The position numbers and the translations under genes are program-made. Under the pieces are notes generated by a model. That model made no database searches and was not told the DNA's origin. It saw nothing but the letters and a program-made list of their open reading frames with translations. Shown here piece by piece: positions 51,294 through 59,755 of a stretch of 64,000 bases of DNA. How positions within the stretch are numbered: the stretch's first letter is position 1; every line of letters begins with the position of its first letter. The stretch comes from Opitutus sp. (GTDB taxonomy: Bacteria; Verrucomicrobiota; Verrucomicrobiia; Opitutales; Opitutaceae), in contig JANPZY010000001.1 of assembly GCA_024707325.1 (NCBI GenBank), positions 1,674,501 through 1,738,500 of the forward strand, in the 5' to 3' direction.

Positions 51294-53255
51294 ATGCAGC
51301 AGAAAAACGTCATCCCAGATCGCATCGCGACGGCGCTACGGCGGTTCCCGCCGTTTTCGATGTTACCCGCCGAAGCGGTGACGGAACTCGCGGCGGAAGC
51401 GTTCGTGCGCGTGGTGCCGGCAGGATCCTTTGTGTGGCGGCAGGGCGATCGCCCGGGCGCGGAAGTGTTGTTCGTGGCGCGAGGCCGCGTGGAATACATC
51501 TGGCAGGTGGAGGAGCGTCGCGAGCGCGTGGATGTCCGCGACGTGGGCGACGTGCTGGGTTTCACCGCCATCATGCACAATGAGCCGCATCACCGCGTCT
51601 CGGCGCAGGCGGCGGAAGATTGCTTGCTCTACGGTTTGCCGGCGACGCACATCCGCCGGCTGCTGGATGCGCACGACGATGCGAGGCACTACGTGCGCCG
51701 GCATTCGTTTTGGGTCACCCGTGTCGGACATGCGGTGCCGTTGAGCGAACCGACCGACAGCGCGATTTCCGGTCGGGCGAAAAACATTCTTCAGGCTCAC
51801 CTCGATGGTGCGCAGATCGTGGAGCCGCGGCCGATCGAGCGCTTGCTCACGTGTGCCCCGGACGCACCGATCAGCGAGGCGGCGGCATTGATGTCGTCGA
51901 AACGCGTGCCGTCGATCCTGGTCGTGGATGACGAGCGGCGGCCGCTCGGCATCGTGACCGCAAACGTGCTGGTGAAGGAAGTGATCGTGGAAGGCACCGA
52001 CAAGGCGACGCCCGTGTCCACGATCATGGCCAAGCCGGTGGTGACTGTTTCCCCGCGTTCGAGCGCCACGGCGGCGATCCTGCTGATGTTGCGCGAGCGT
52101 ATCGGGCAGGTCTGTGTGACCGACGACGGCACGCCGCACACGCCCGCCCTGGATGTGGTTACGCACAAGGATCTGCTGGCGCAGAGCGGACACCATCCCG
52201 CGGGCTTGCTGCGGGAAATCCGCCTCGCGCGAACCAATCCGCGCTTCCGCGAACTGTGCGACGAAGTGGAGTCGATCGCGCGCAGCTATCTCGAAGCGGG
52301 TGTTTCGGCGATCTACCTCGGGCAGATGTGCGCGGAGCTTTACGATGAGCTCGTCCAGCGCCTCATCGAACTGTCCATCGCGGAGCTTTCCGACGAAGGC
52401 GTGCTCCTTCCGCCGACGGCGTGGGCGTGGATGTCAGTCGGCAGCGACGGCCGCCGTGAGCAGATCCTGCGCACCGACATGGACAACGCGATGGTCTTCG
52501 AATCGCTGGGCTCTCCGGAAGCCGACGAGCAGTCGCGCCAGGTTTTTATTCGTCTCGCGACGCGCGTGATCGATCGCATGGCTGCCGCGGGTTTTGCACG
52601 GTGCCAGGGCGGTGTGATGGCGCTGAATCCACGCTGGTGCCGCACCACGCAGGAATGGCTTGCGGAGTTTTCCTCCTTCAACGCCGGGATGGAGGGAGAT
52701 CGGCTGCTCCGCGCGACAGTGCTCTACGATCTCCGTTTCGTCGCCGGCGACAAACCGCTCTGCGAAACGCTCCGCAAGGCGGCGCTCGACAGCGCGAACG
52801 CCAACCAACACCTGCAGCGGCGACTCGCGCAGCAAATCGTGGATACGGCGCCGCCCTTGAACTTCATCGGCCGCTTCGTGCTCGAGAAACTCGGAGTGGG
52901 CGAGGAGGAGTTTGATCTGAAGTCGCGCGGCATGGCTCCGCTGCGCGACGCCGCACGCTTGCTGTGTTTGAAACACCGGCTCAGCCAGCGCTACTCGACC
53001 GGCGGCCGCTGGGAGGAAGTGCGCCGCAATATCCCGCGCCTCGAGGAAATCGCGATCTCTGCGCGCGACGCTTACGATTTCCTCCTGCGCCTCCGCACCC
53101 TCAACGGCCTGCAACGTGGCGACTCGGGTCGCTTCATCAATTCCGCGCAGCTCACGAAACTCGAGCGCGCGCAGCTCTCGAGCATCTTCGACGTGGTGCG
53201 CATGGTGCAGGACGCCGTGCGTCGCGAATTCGAGCTGATGATTCGCACGTCATGA
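51294..53255 (+). CDS. Cyclic-nucleotide-binding/CBS-domain DUF294 nucleotidyltransferase-like protein
   Basis: 653-residue cytosolic regulator. A cNMP-binding-like domain at the N-terminus (about 15-130: FSMLPAEAVTELAAEAF, GDRPGAEVLFVARGRVEY) is followed by two CBS repeats (about 185-310). A DUF294 nucleotidyltransferase core has signature GSDGRREQILRTDMDNA (about 390-406), and a helical DUF294 C-terminal substrate-binding region ends the protein. Similar proteins resemble GlnD-type signal transducers; the target is unknown. The stop overlaps the ATG of the exonuclease gene (ATGA), a pairing seen widely, so the two likely act together. Confidence 0.9.
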   Translation: MQQKNVIPDRIATALRRFPPFSMLPAEAVTELAAEAFVRVVPAGSFVWRQGDRPGAEVLFVARGRVEYIWQVEERRERVDVRDVGDVLGFTAIMHNEPHHRVSAQAAEDCLLYGLPATHIRRLLDAHDDARHYVRRHSFWVTRVGHAVPLSEPTDSAISGRAKNILQAHLDGAQIVEPRPIERLLTCAPDAPISEAAALMSSKRVPSILVVDDERRPLGIVTANVLVKEVIVEGTDKATPVSTIMAKPVVTVSPRSSATAAILLMLRERIGQVCVTDDGTPHTPALDVVTHKDLLAQSGHHPAGLLREIRLARTNPRFRELCDEVESIARSYLEAGVSAIYLGQMCAELYDELVQRLIELSIAELSDEGVLLPPTAWAWMSVGSDGRREQILRTDMDNAMVFESLGSPEADEQSRQVFIRLATRVIDRMAAAGFARCQGGVMALNPRWCRTTQEWLAEFSSFNAGMEGDRLLRATVLYDLRFVAGDKPLCETLRKAALDSANANQHLQRRLAQQIVDTAPPLNFIGRFVLEKLGVGEEEFDLKSRGMAPLRDAARLLCLKHRLSQRYSTGGRWEEVRRNIPRLEEIAISARDAYDFLLRLRTLNGLQRGDSGRFINSAQLTKLERAQLSSIFDVVRMVQDAVRREFELMIRTS

Positions 53256-53938
53256 AGTTTCCCTGGTTTCGCCGCGCTCCACTTGCTCCTGTCGCGCAGG
53301 CCTATCGCGACGGCACGGACCCGCGCGTGCCTCGCAAGACGCCGGTCGAGGAGCTGCGCTTTCTCGTGCTCGACGCCGAGACGAGCGGTTTCGATCCGGC
53401 GAAAGATCGGATCCTGTCGCTCGCCACGATTCCGGTGCAGAGCGGCACGATGCAGCTATCCGAACTGCGCTCGTGGCTTGTTTATCAGCAAAAGGCCTCG
53501 ATCACCGATGCGGTGCAGGTGCACGGCATTCTTCCGTCCGAAACGGCAACCGGAGAGCCCGAGCAGGCGGTGCTCGAAGAGTTGCTGCCGTTGGCCACGG
53601 GCACGGTGCTGGTGGGGCATCACCTCGCCTTCGACGTGGCCATGATCAACGCGGCGCTTCATCGCCATTTCCGGATCCGGCTGCGTAATGCTACTTTGGA
53701 TACAGCGCAGCTCGCCATGCATGCGCTGGAGGCCTTTCGGAAAACGGGATACCCGGGGCAGCGCGCGCCTTCGCTCGACGAGGTCTGCACGCACTGCGAA
53801 ATCGCGGCGCTCGAGCGCCATACTGCGCCCGGCGACACGTTCACCACCGCGGAAGTGCTGCTCGTGTTGCTTGCCAACCTGTCGCGCCATCTCGGTCGTC
53901 CACTGACCGCGGGAGACTTGCCGCTGGTCACCGGATAG
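53252..53938 (+). CDS. DEDDh 3'-5' exonuclease (DnaQ/PolC epsilon-like)
   Basis: 228 residues. The exonuclease core is complete: Exo I with FLVLDAETSGFDP (Asp, Glu), Exo II with VGHHLAFDVAMI (Asp), and Exo III with the His and Asp of LERHTAPGDTFTTAEVL. Stand-alone epsilon-like nucleases that pair with DUF294 proteins are common, and their substrate is usually unknown. Translationally coupled to the gene before by a 4-base overlap. A hairpin follows the stop. Confidence 0.92.
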   Translation: MKFPWFRRAPLAPVAQAYRDGTDPRVPRKTPVEELRFLVLDAETSGFDPAKDRILSLATIPVQSGTMQLSELRSWLVYQQKASITDAVQVHGILPSETATGEPEQAVLEELLPLATGTVLVGHHLAFDVAMINAALHRHFRIRLRNATLDTAQLAMHALEAFRKTGYPGQRAPSLDEVCTHCEIAALERHTAPGDTFTTAEVLLVLLANLSRHLGRPLTAGDLPLVTG

Positions 53939-53971
53939 AAAAAGCGCGACCGCTGATATCGCGGTCGCGCT
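53938..53971 (-). terminator. Bidirectional hairpin terminator between the exonuclease and BON genes
   Basis: A perfect 11-bp stem, AGCGCGACCGC / GCGGTCGCGCT, with a 7-base loop. The T run (A run at about 53939-53942 on the plus strand) follows it on the minus strand, so it best terminates the BON gene; it may also stop the exonuclease transcript. Confidence 0.85.
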
Positions 53972-53994
53972 GGGAGCCCGGGAAGTGGAAGGGG

Positions 53995-54315
53995 CTATTT
54001 GAGGGTGATGTTGTTTTTCACCTCGGTGACGCCGTTGACGCCTGCAGCGATTTGCGCCGCACGCGTGCGTTGTTCCTCGGTGTCCACGAAGCCGCTGAGT
54101 TGCACGACGCCCTTGAAGGTTTCGACGTTCACCTCACGGGCCTTCACGACTTCGTCGCGGATGAGTTCGGTTTTCACCTTGGCGGTGATCGCAGCGTCGT
54201 CCACGTATTCGCCAGTGCTCTGACGATTGGGTCCGCCGGCGCACGCGCCGAGAAGAGAAATGATCATCGCTCCGAGGAGCGCGAGAACGGGGAATGATTT
54301 AAGGGAGTTTTTCAT
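53995..54315 (-). CDS. BON-domain lipoprotein
   Basis: 106-residue exported lipoprotein: MKNSLKSFPVLALLGAMIIS then the lipobox LLGAC. The mature part is one BON (bacterial OsmY and nodulation) domain: DDAAITAKVKTELIRDEVVK, VETFKGVVQLSGFVDTEEQ and ITEV-like VNGVTEVKN. BON proteins bind phospholipids and help keep the envelope stable under osmotic stress. An AAGGA Shine-Dalgarno lies about 8 bases before the ATG. Divergent from the response regulator gene; the 247-base gap between must hold both promoters. Confidence 0.92.
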   Translation of the reverse strand: MKNSLKSFPVLALLGAMIISLLGACAGGPNRQSTGEYVDDAAITAKVKTELIRDEVVKAREVNVETFKGVVQLSGFVDTEEQRTRAAQIAAGVNGVTEVKNNITLK

Positions 54316-54562
54316 GGCTACATTCCTTAGTCTCGCGGACGAGCGTCGCGGTTCGGCCATTTGGCCCTGCCCGTCCCGTAGGCCCGGGCACGCGGGCGAC
54401 GCGCGGGCGGAAGCGAAGTTGGAGCGGTGTTTTCCCTGATGAGCGGTGTAGGTAAATAACTGATACAGCACCGGGAATGGCACCACTTTTTCGCAAGTTT
54501 TTCGCACACGAAGGCGTGCGCTCCGGCGCAGAACATGCACAGTCGAGCTTCGCACATTTTCC

Positions 54563-54985
54563 ATGTCCTCCGTTCAGGTCACCACCTCGTCCACTCCGCG
54601 CCGCGCGCTCCGCATCCTGTATGCGGATGACGTGCGCGAGCTGCGCGACGTGGCGCGGATTTCCCTGTCGCGCGACGGACATCAGATCGAGTGCGTCGAG
54701 GATGGCTTCCAGGCGTTGGAGCGACTCACGGCCGATCTGAACGCGTTTGATTTGCTGATCACCGATCACCACATGCCGCGAATGAACGGCGTGCAATTGG
54801 TGGCGCGAGTGCGCGAGACGGAGTTTGCCGGAAAGATCCTCGTGTTCTGCTCCGAACTGAATCCGATCGTCGGCGAGGCCTATCGCAATCTCCGCGTCAA
54901 CCAGATCATCTACAAGCCGGTCTTCCCGTCTGATCTGCGCCGTGTGCTGAGCACGCTGTTTCCGGCTGAATCTGCCGTCGCCTAA
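54563..54985 (+). CDS. Single-domain response regulator (CheY-like receiver)
   Basis: 140 residues with only a receiver domain: RILYADDVRELRDVARI (acidic pair), the phospho-acceptor Asp in LLITDHHMPRMNG, Ser in LVFCSEL and Lys in IIYKPVFPSDL. No output domain, so it must act through protein contact or feed a phosphorelay. No histidine kinase is adjacent; the nearest is at 9951-12224, itself a hybrid kinase. A short N-terminal extension (MSSVQVTTSSTPR) precedes the domain. Confidence 0.92.
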   Translation: MSSVQVTTSSTPRRALRILYADDVRELRDVARISLSRDGHQIECVEDGFQALERLTADLNAFDLLITDHHMPRMNGVQLVARVRETEFAGKILVFCSELNPIVGEAYRNLRVNQIIYKPVFPSDLRRVLSTLFPAESAVA

Positions 54986-55031
54986 CGGCGGCCCGGCTTG
55001 CACGTAAGGAACTGACCGCCACGCTGGCGGC

Positions 55032-57188
55032 ATGTCATTCTTTCTCGTTTCGCGACTTCGTCGCTCCGTCAGGCACATCGTGTGCATTTCTCTGCCGGCG
55101 CTTCTTGCGGCCGGATCGGCTGGCGCGGCTGAGAATCCCCTGCTGCGGGAGAGCACGCTGCCGTTTGGTTATCCGCACTTCGACCTGATCAAGGAAGAGC
55201 ACTTTGCGCCGGCCTATGAGCAGGCCATCGCCGAAGTGCTCGAGCAAAGTCAGCGCATCGCGGCGCAAGCCGAGGAGCCTACGTTTGAAAACACCATCGT
55301 GGCGCTCGAGCGCTCCGGACGACTGCTCGAACGCGTCTCCCGCACCTTCTCGAATCTGAACGGCACCGTTTCGACGCCGGCGATGCAAGCGGTCGAGAAG
55401 GCGATGGCGCCGAAGCTCGCGGCGCAGAAGGACGAGGTGTTTCTGAACGACGCGCGCTCTTCGCGCGCGTGCGCGCTCTCTACGAGAAGCGCGACACGCT
55501 CGGACTCGATGCCGAATCGCAACGACTGTTGTGGCGTTATTACCGCGACTTCGTTCGTGCAGGCGCGAATCTCGGCGCGGAGCAGAAGGCGCGCTTGAAA
55601 GCCATCAACGCGGAGCTGGCTTCATTGCAGGCCACGTTCTCGCAGAATTTGCTCAAGGAGACCAACGCTTCGGCGCTGCTCGTGGACACGAAGGAGGAAC
55701 TCGACGGTCTCACCGAAGCCGCGATCGCTTCCGCGGCCGCTGCGGCGAAGGAAGCGGGCCACGAAGGCAAATTCCTGCTGCGCCTCATGAACACGACCGG
55801 ACAGCCGCCGCTGGCGCAACTGCACGATCGCGAGACGCGCGCGCGCCTGCTCGCCGCTTCGATGGAGCGCGGCAGCCGTGGAGGCGAGTTTGACAACCGT
55901 GACATCGTTTCGCGCACGGCCGCGCTTCGCGCCGAACGCGCCGAACTCCTCGGCTACAAAAATCACGCCGCTTACATCATGGAGGATCAGACTGCCGGCA
56001 CGCCGGAGGCGGTGAACGCCATGCTCGGTCGCCTCGCTCCTGCGGCGGTCGAAAATGCGCGCCAGGAAGCGGCCGATATTCAGGCCCTGATCGATGAAGA
56101 GGGCGAAGGCTTCCTCCTTTCGGCGAGTGACTGGGCCTACTACGCCGAGAAAGTGCGCGTGTCCCGGTTCGCCTTCGACGAGTCGCAATTGAAACCGTAT
56201 TTCGAAATGAACCGCGTGCTCGTGGACGGCGTGTTCTTCGCCGCGGAGAAACTCTACGGCATCACTTTCAAGGAACGTCACGACCTTCCCGTCTACGAGC
56301 CGAGCGTGCGCGTCTTCGATGTGTTCGATCGCGACGGCTCGCAGCTCGCGATCTTCATTGCGGATTTGTATGCGCGTCCGTCGAAACGGGGTGGTGCCTG
56401 GATGAACTCCTATGTGGCGCAGTCGCGCCTCTTCGGCACGAAGCCGGTCGTGGCGAATCACCTCAACGTGCCGAAGCCGCCCGAGGGCGAACCCACGCTG
56501 CTCACGTTCGACGAAGTGACCACGTTGTTCCACGAGTTCGGTCACGCGCTGCACGGCATGTTTTCCGACGTGCAGTATCCGCGCTTCACGGGCACGACGG
56601 TGCCGCGTGATTTCGTGGAATATCCGTCGCAGGTGAACGAGATGTGGGCCACGTGGCCCGAGGTTCTGCGCAACTACGCGAAACACTATCAGACCGGTAA
56701 ACCGATTCCCGCGGAGCTGCTCGAGAAGGTGCAGGCCTCCGAGAAGTTCAACCAGGGCTTCGCGACCACCGAATACCTCGCGGCCGCTTTGCTCGATCAG
56801 GCGTGGCATCAACTCGCGATCGGTGAGGTGCCGGCGCCGGAGGATGTGGTGGAGTTCGAGGCGGAGGCGCTGGGCGCCGCCGGCGTGGATTTTTCCGCCG
56901 GTGCCGCCGCGTTATCGCAGCACGTATTTCTCGCACGTTTTCGCGGGCGGCTACTCGGCGGGCTACTACTCCTACATCTGGGCCGAGGTGCTGGATGCGG
57001 AAAGCGTGGAGTGGTTCAAGCAGAACGGCGGCCTGACGCGCGCCAACGGCGATCACTTCCGCAAGACGCTGCTGTCGCGTGGCGGGAGCGCGGATGCGAT
57101 GGATCTCTTCCGTGCTTTCCGTGGCGGCGAACCTTCGATCGAGCCCTTGCTGCGTCGACGCGGCCTGGATCGCCCCGGCGGCGAGTAG
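55032..57188 (+). CDS. dcp: Peptidyl-dipeptidase Dcp (M3 family), exported, twice frameshifted
   Basis: M3 zinc metallopeptidase that removes C-terminal dipeptides. It begins with a signal peptide (HIVCISLPALLAAGSAGAA), then NPLLRESTLPFGYPHFDLI. The zinc motif is FHEFGHALHGMF. The corrected C-terminus, FPPVPPRYRSTYFSHVFAGG then YSYIWAEVLDAE, is characteristic of Dcp. Two breaks split the gene: near 55455, in a GCGCGC stretch (FLNDA then LFARVRALYEKRD), and at a T5 run at 56890-56894 where four Ts restore the frame. About 718 residues when joined, a normal Dcp length plus signal. A strong terminator follows. Confidence 0.9.
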
Positions 57189-57218
57189 TCGAAGTAATCC
57201 ACGGACAAACTTATGTGA

Positions 57219-57250
57219 GGCGCGGGTAAAAACCCCGCGCCTTTTCTTTT
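57219..57250 (+). terminator. Intrinsic terminator of dcp
   Basis: An 8-bp stem GGCGCGGG / CCCGCGCC with a 7-base A-rich loop is followed by TTTTCTTTT, 30 bases after the dcp stop. Confidence 0.92.
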
Positions 57251-57513
57251 GGCTGCTTGCGCCGGAAGCGGAACGCGCTTCCGTGTCCTCACGTCCGGAT
57301 TTTGTTTTTGAGGGACGTTCCTAAAGTCGGGTTCGAAAAGACCGTTTAGTGGATAGCGATTGTGCCCGTCGGCCGGTTCGCCGGTGCGATTGGGGGGACA
57401 GCTCTCGTTGATTGGATTCCAGGGGCTCGCGCGGCTTCCGAATCGTTTGGAGGCCGGGTGGGACCTCTCAACCTCAACCCTGGTGCACGGGCACCGAGCA
57501 GGAGATGGTCATC
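57251..57513 (+). other. Leader/promoter region of the 57514 gene, no gene seen
   Basis: 263 bases without a credible reading frame between the dcp terminator and the next start. It holds several small inverted repeats, e.g. GGTGCACGGGCACC at about 57482-57495 and CGGCCGGTTCGCCGG at about 57369-57383. It ends in an AGGAG Shine-Dalgarno at 57500-57504, unusually clear for this window. I cannot match it to a known riboswitch class. Confidence 0.5.
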
Positions 57514-57948
57514 ATGAAACTCTCACAACTACTCGCCACCCGCCAGATCATCAATCGTCACGCCAATCTCGCCAACACCGCCTTCGCCTACGTCACGCTG
57601 AAGCGCCTCGCTGATCGCGTCGCCTTGGCCGGCTTGCAGGGCAAGGTGCGTCTCCGGCAAGCGGATACAGCGGAGGAAATTTACTGGGCGTCGCTCCAGG
57701 CGCTCACCGGTTCGCAGGCCGTCATCGAGGAACACTTCGATGACGAGGACGTGATGGATCTCGCCGATGCGGTGGCTTACGCGCTGGAAGGCGATTTTAC
57801 CGCCATTGAGTTTTCGCTCGAGAGCATGGAGGGACGCTTTGTCGAACCTCTGCGCGCATTGCTCGAATCTGCGGGCGTGGCGCTCGACGTGGAGGAATTC
57901 CCCTCTGCCGGCGAATCGATGGCGCAGTTTGAGCGCGACGATCCCTAA
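57514..57948 (+). CDS. Small soluble protein of unknown function
   Basis: 144 residues, acidic, no signal peptide or membrane helix. It starts MKLSQLLATRQIINRHANLA after a good Shine-Dalgarno (AGGAG, 9 bases upstream). A mixed helical domain follows (LANTAFAYVTLKRLADRVAL). The C-terminal half is rich in Asp and Glu (HFDDEDVMDLADAVAYALE, VALDVEEFPSAGE). I do not recognise the family. Its long leader and strong ribosome-binding site suggest it is well expressed. It stands alone, 61 bases before the DUF2937 gene. Confidence 0.72.
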   Translation: MKLSQLLATRQIINRHANLANTAFAYVTLKRLADRVALAGLQGKVRLRQADTAEEIYWASLQALTGSQAVIEEHFDDEDVMDLADAVAYALEGDFTAIEFSLESMEGRFVEPLRALLESAGVALDVEEFPSAGESMAQFERDDP

Positions 57949-58009
57949 ACGTCGCCCTCTGCCGGCGGCGGCTTGCAACCTGCCGCCGCAGAGGCACGTT
58001 GGGAAAAGA

Positions 58010-58562
58010 ATGCGCTTCGGTTCGGCCCTCCTTCGTTCCGGTGAACGCCTGCTCGACCGCGTGGTGTGCGTGCTCGGCGCGGCGTTTTTCGCGCAAGCGC
58101 CCGAGTTTTTTTCAGCAATACCTTCAGCGGCTCGGCGGACACTTGGACGAGGCGCGTCGGCAGCTGCAGCAATTCGAAAACGTTGCGGTGCAATCGGGCA
58201 TCACGCTCGAAGAACTGGCGACGCAGACGCAGGCGAGTAGCGAGATCACGGTATCACGTCTCGGCGGCGTGATTCAGGCCACGATCGAGCGCGTCGACGC
58301 GCTCGCGCAGGCGCAGGCCGCGTTGATCGATGCGACCGTGTGGAGCCGCCCGTTTGTTTTTGTTCGCACGATGGATGTAGATATCGCTCGCGCCACCGGG
58401 CACTTTTTCAAACCAGCCGTGCCGACGACCGTGGAAGGACTGATCTACGCCTTCGTGGGCATGCTGGTGGCGCTCGGCCTTTTCCAAGGCCTCGTGAGAT
58501 TCCCGCTGTGGAAATGGCGGCAGGTGCGCGCGCAGCGTGCCACGCCGGTGCCGGTGCCTTGA
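58010..58562 (+). CDS. DUF2937-family membrane protein, frameshifted
   Basis: About 183 residues when joined. The N-terminal frame reads MRFGSALLRSGERLLDRVVC then a hydrophobic helix ending AQAPEFF. The frame then breaks in a T7 run (58106-58112). With six Ts it continues QQYLQRLGGHLDEARRQLQQ, the standard DUF2937 sequence, through a periplasmic helical part to a second membrane helix (GLIYAFVGMLVALGLFQGLV) and a basic tail. The homopolymer position makes a sequencing insertion very likely. Function of the family is unknown. Confidence 0.8.
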
Positions 58563-58617
58563 GCGAACGCGCGGTCCTGCGCTTGCGTTTGCGTGCGGGC
58601 GGGAGGGAAATGCTGCG

Positions 58618-59703
58618 ATGACCACCGCGCTTCTCGACCTCGCACCGTCCGCTTTGGCGGAGGCTTTGTCGCGGGCGGGATTCAAGCCCGGTCACGCTCT
58701 GCGCGTGCTCCGGGCGGTCTACGCAGCGGGCGACGATTGGGCATCGCACGTCACCGGACTGCCCGCGGAGCTCCCGGATTGGTTGCACCAAACATTTCCC
58801 GGCAGGTCGCCGGAGCTCGTCACGCGTCAGCTCGCGGAAGACGGCACGGCAAAACTCCTCCTGCGTCTCCACGATGGCCGCACGGTCGAGACCGTATTGA
58901 TGCCGGATTTTCGCGGCGAACGTGCGGCCGGTTGCATCTCGTCGCAGGTGGGCTGCGCGATGGGGTGCGATTTCTGCGCGACCACGAAGACGGGCTTCGA
59001 ACGCAATCTCACCACGGGTGAGATTCTCGCGCAGTTTGTTGCGTTGCGAAACGAAGCACGCGCGGCCGGTCGCAAGCTTCAGACGATCGTGTTCATGGGC
59101 ATGGGCGAGCCGCTGCTCAATTTCGATGCCGTGCTCGAAGCGGTGCGTCGCATGGCCGATAACACGCTCGGTGGACTCGGCTGGCGGCAGATCACGATCT
59201 CCACCGTCGGCATCGTGCCCGGGATCGATGCGCTCACGGAGACGGGGCTCAATTTTCATCTCGCGGTCTCGCTGCACGCGCCGGACGACGCGACTCGCGC
59301 GCAACTGCTGCCGATGGGAAAACGGTTTCCCATCGCGGACATCCTCGCTGCCGCCGATCGATTCCAGGCGCGCCGGGGGCGTCCGGTGACGATCCAGTAT
59401 TGTCTCCTGCGCGGCGTGAACGATTCGCCGGAACACGCCCGCATGCTCGCGGCGGTGCTGGGTTTGCGGCGCATGCACGTCAACCTGTTGCGCTACAACT
59501 TCACCGGCCTGAGCCTGAAGGGCGTCGCCTACGAACCGACGACCGACGACGCTGCCGAGGCATTCGCGGGAATTCTGCGCGAGCGCGGTGTGGTGGCGCA
59601 TTTCCGCCGCTCGCGTGGCCCGGATATCGATGCGGCTTGCGGACAGCTTCGCCGCCGGATGGCAGCAACCGCGTCGGGCGGGGCTTCGTCGCTCGCGCGC
59701 TGA
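58618..59703 (+). CDS. rlmN: Dual-specificity RNA methyltransferase RlmN
   Basis: Radical-SAM enzyme that methylates C2 of A2503 in 23S rRNA and A37 of some tRNAs. 361 residues. The iron-sulfur cysteines lie in CAMGCDFC. The GFxRNLTTGEI region reads TGFERNLTTGEIL; FMGMGEPLLNFD, SLHAPDD and YCLLRGVNDS are typical. The C-terminal methyl-carrier Cys is in GPDIDAACGQL, and the N-terminal partner in GCISSQVG. The ATG at 58618 has a GGGAGG stretch about 11 bases upstream. RlmN rather than Cfr, from the overall sequence type. Confidence 0.95.
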   Translation: MTTALLDLAPSALAEALSRAGFKPGHALRVLRAVYAAGDDWASHVTGLPAELPDWLHQTFPGRSPELVTRQLAEDGTAKLLLRLHDGRTVETVLMPDFRGERAAGCISSQVGCAMGCDFCATTKTGFERNLTTGEILAQFVALRNEARAAGRKLQTIVFMGMGEPLLNFDAVLEAVRRMADNTLGGLGWRQITISTVGIVPGIDALTETGLNFHLAVSLHAPDDATRAQLLPMGKRFPIADILAAADRFQARRGRPVTIQYCLLRGVNDSPEHARMLAAVLGLRRMHVNLLRYNFTGLSLKGVAYEPTTDDAAEAFAGILRERGVVAHFRRSRGPDIDAACGQLRRRMAATASGGASSLAR

Positions 59704-59755
59704 ATTTCAGCTCAATGCGTTTGCCACCGCGCGCACGCTCGCGAACAACGTTCGC

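Noticed and set aside
57300..57345. tRNA- or tmRNA-like piece suggested by a GGTTCGAA core
   Set aside because: No matching acceptor or anticodon arms could be drawn around it.
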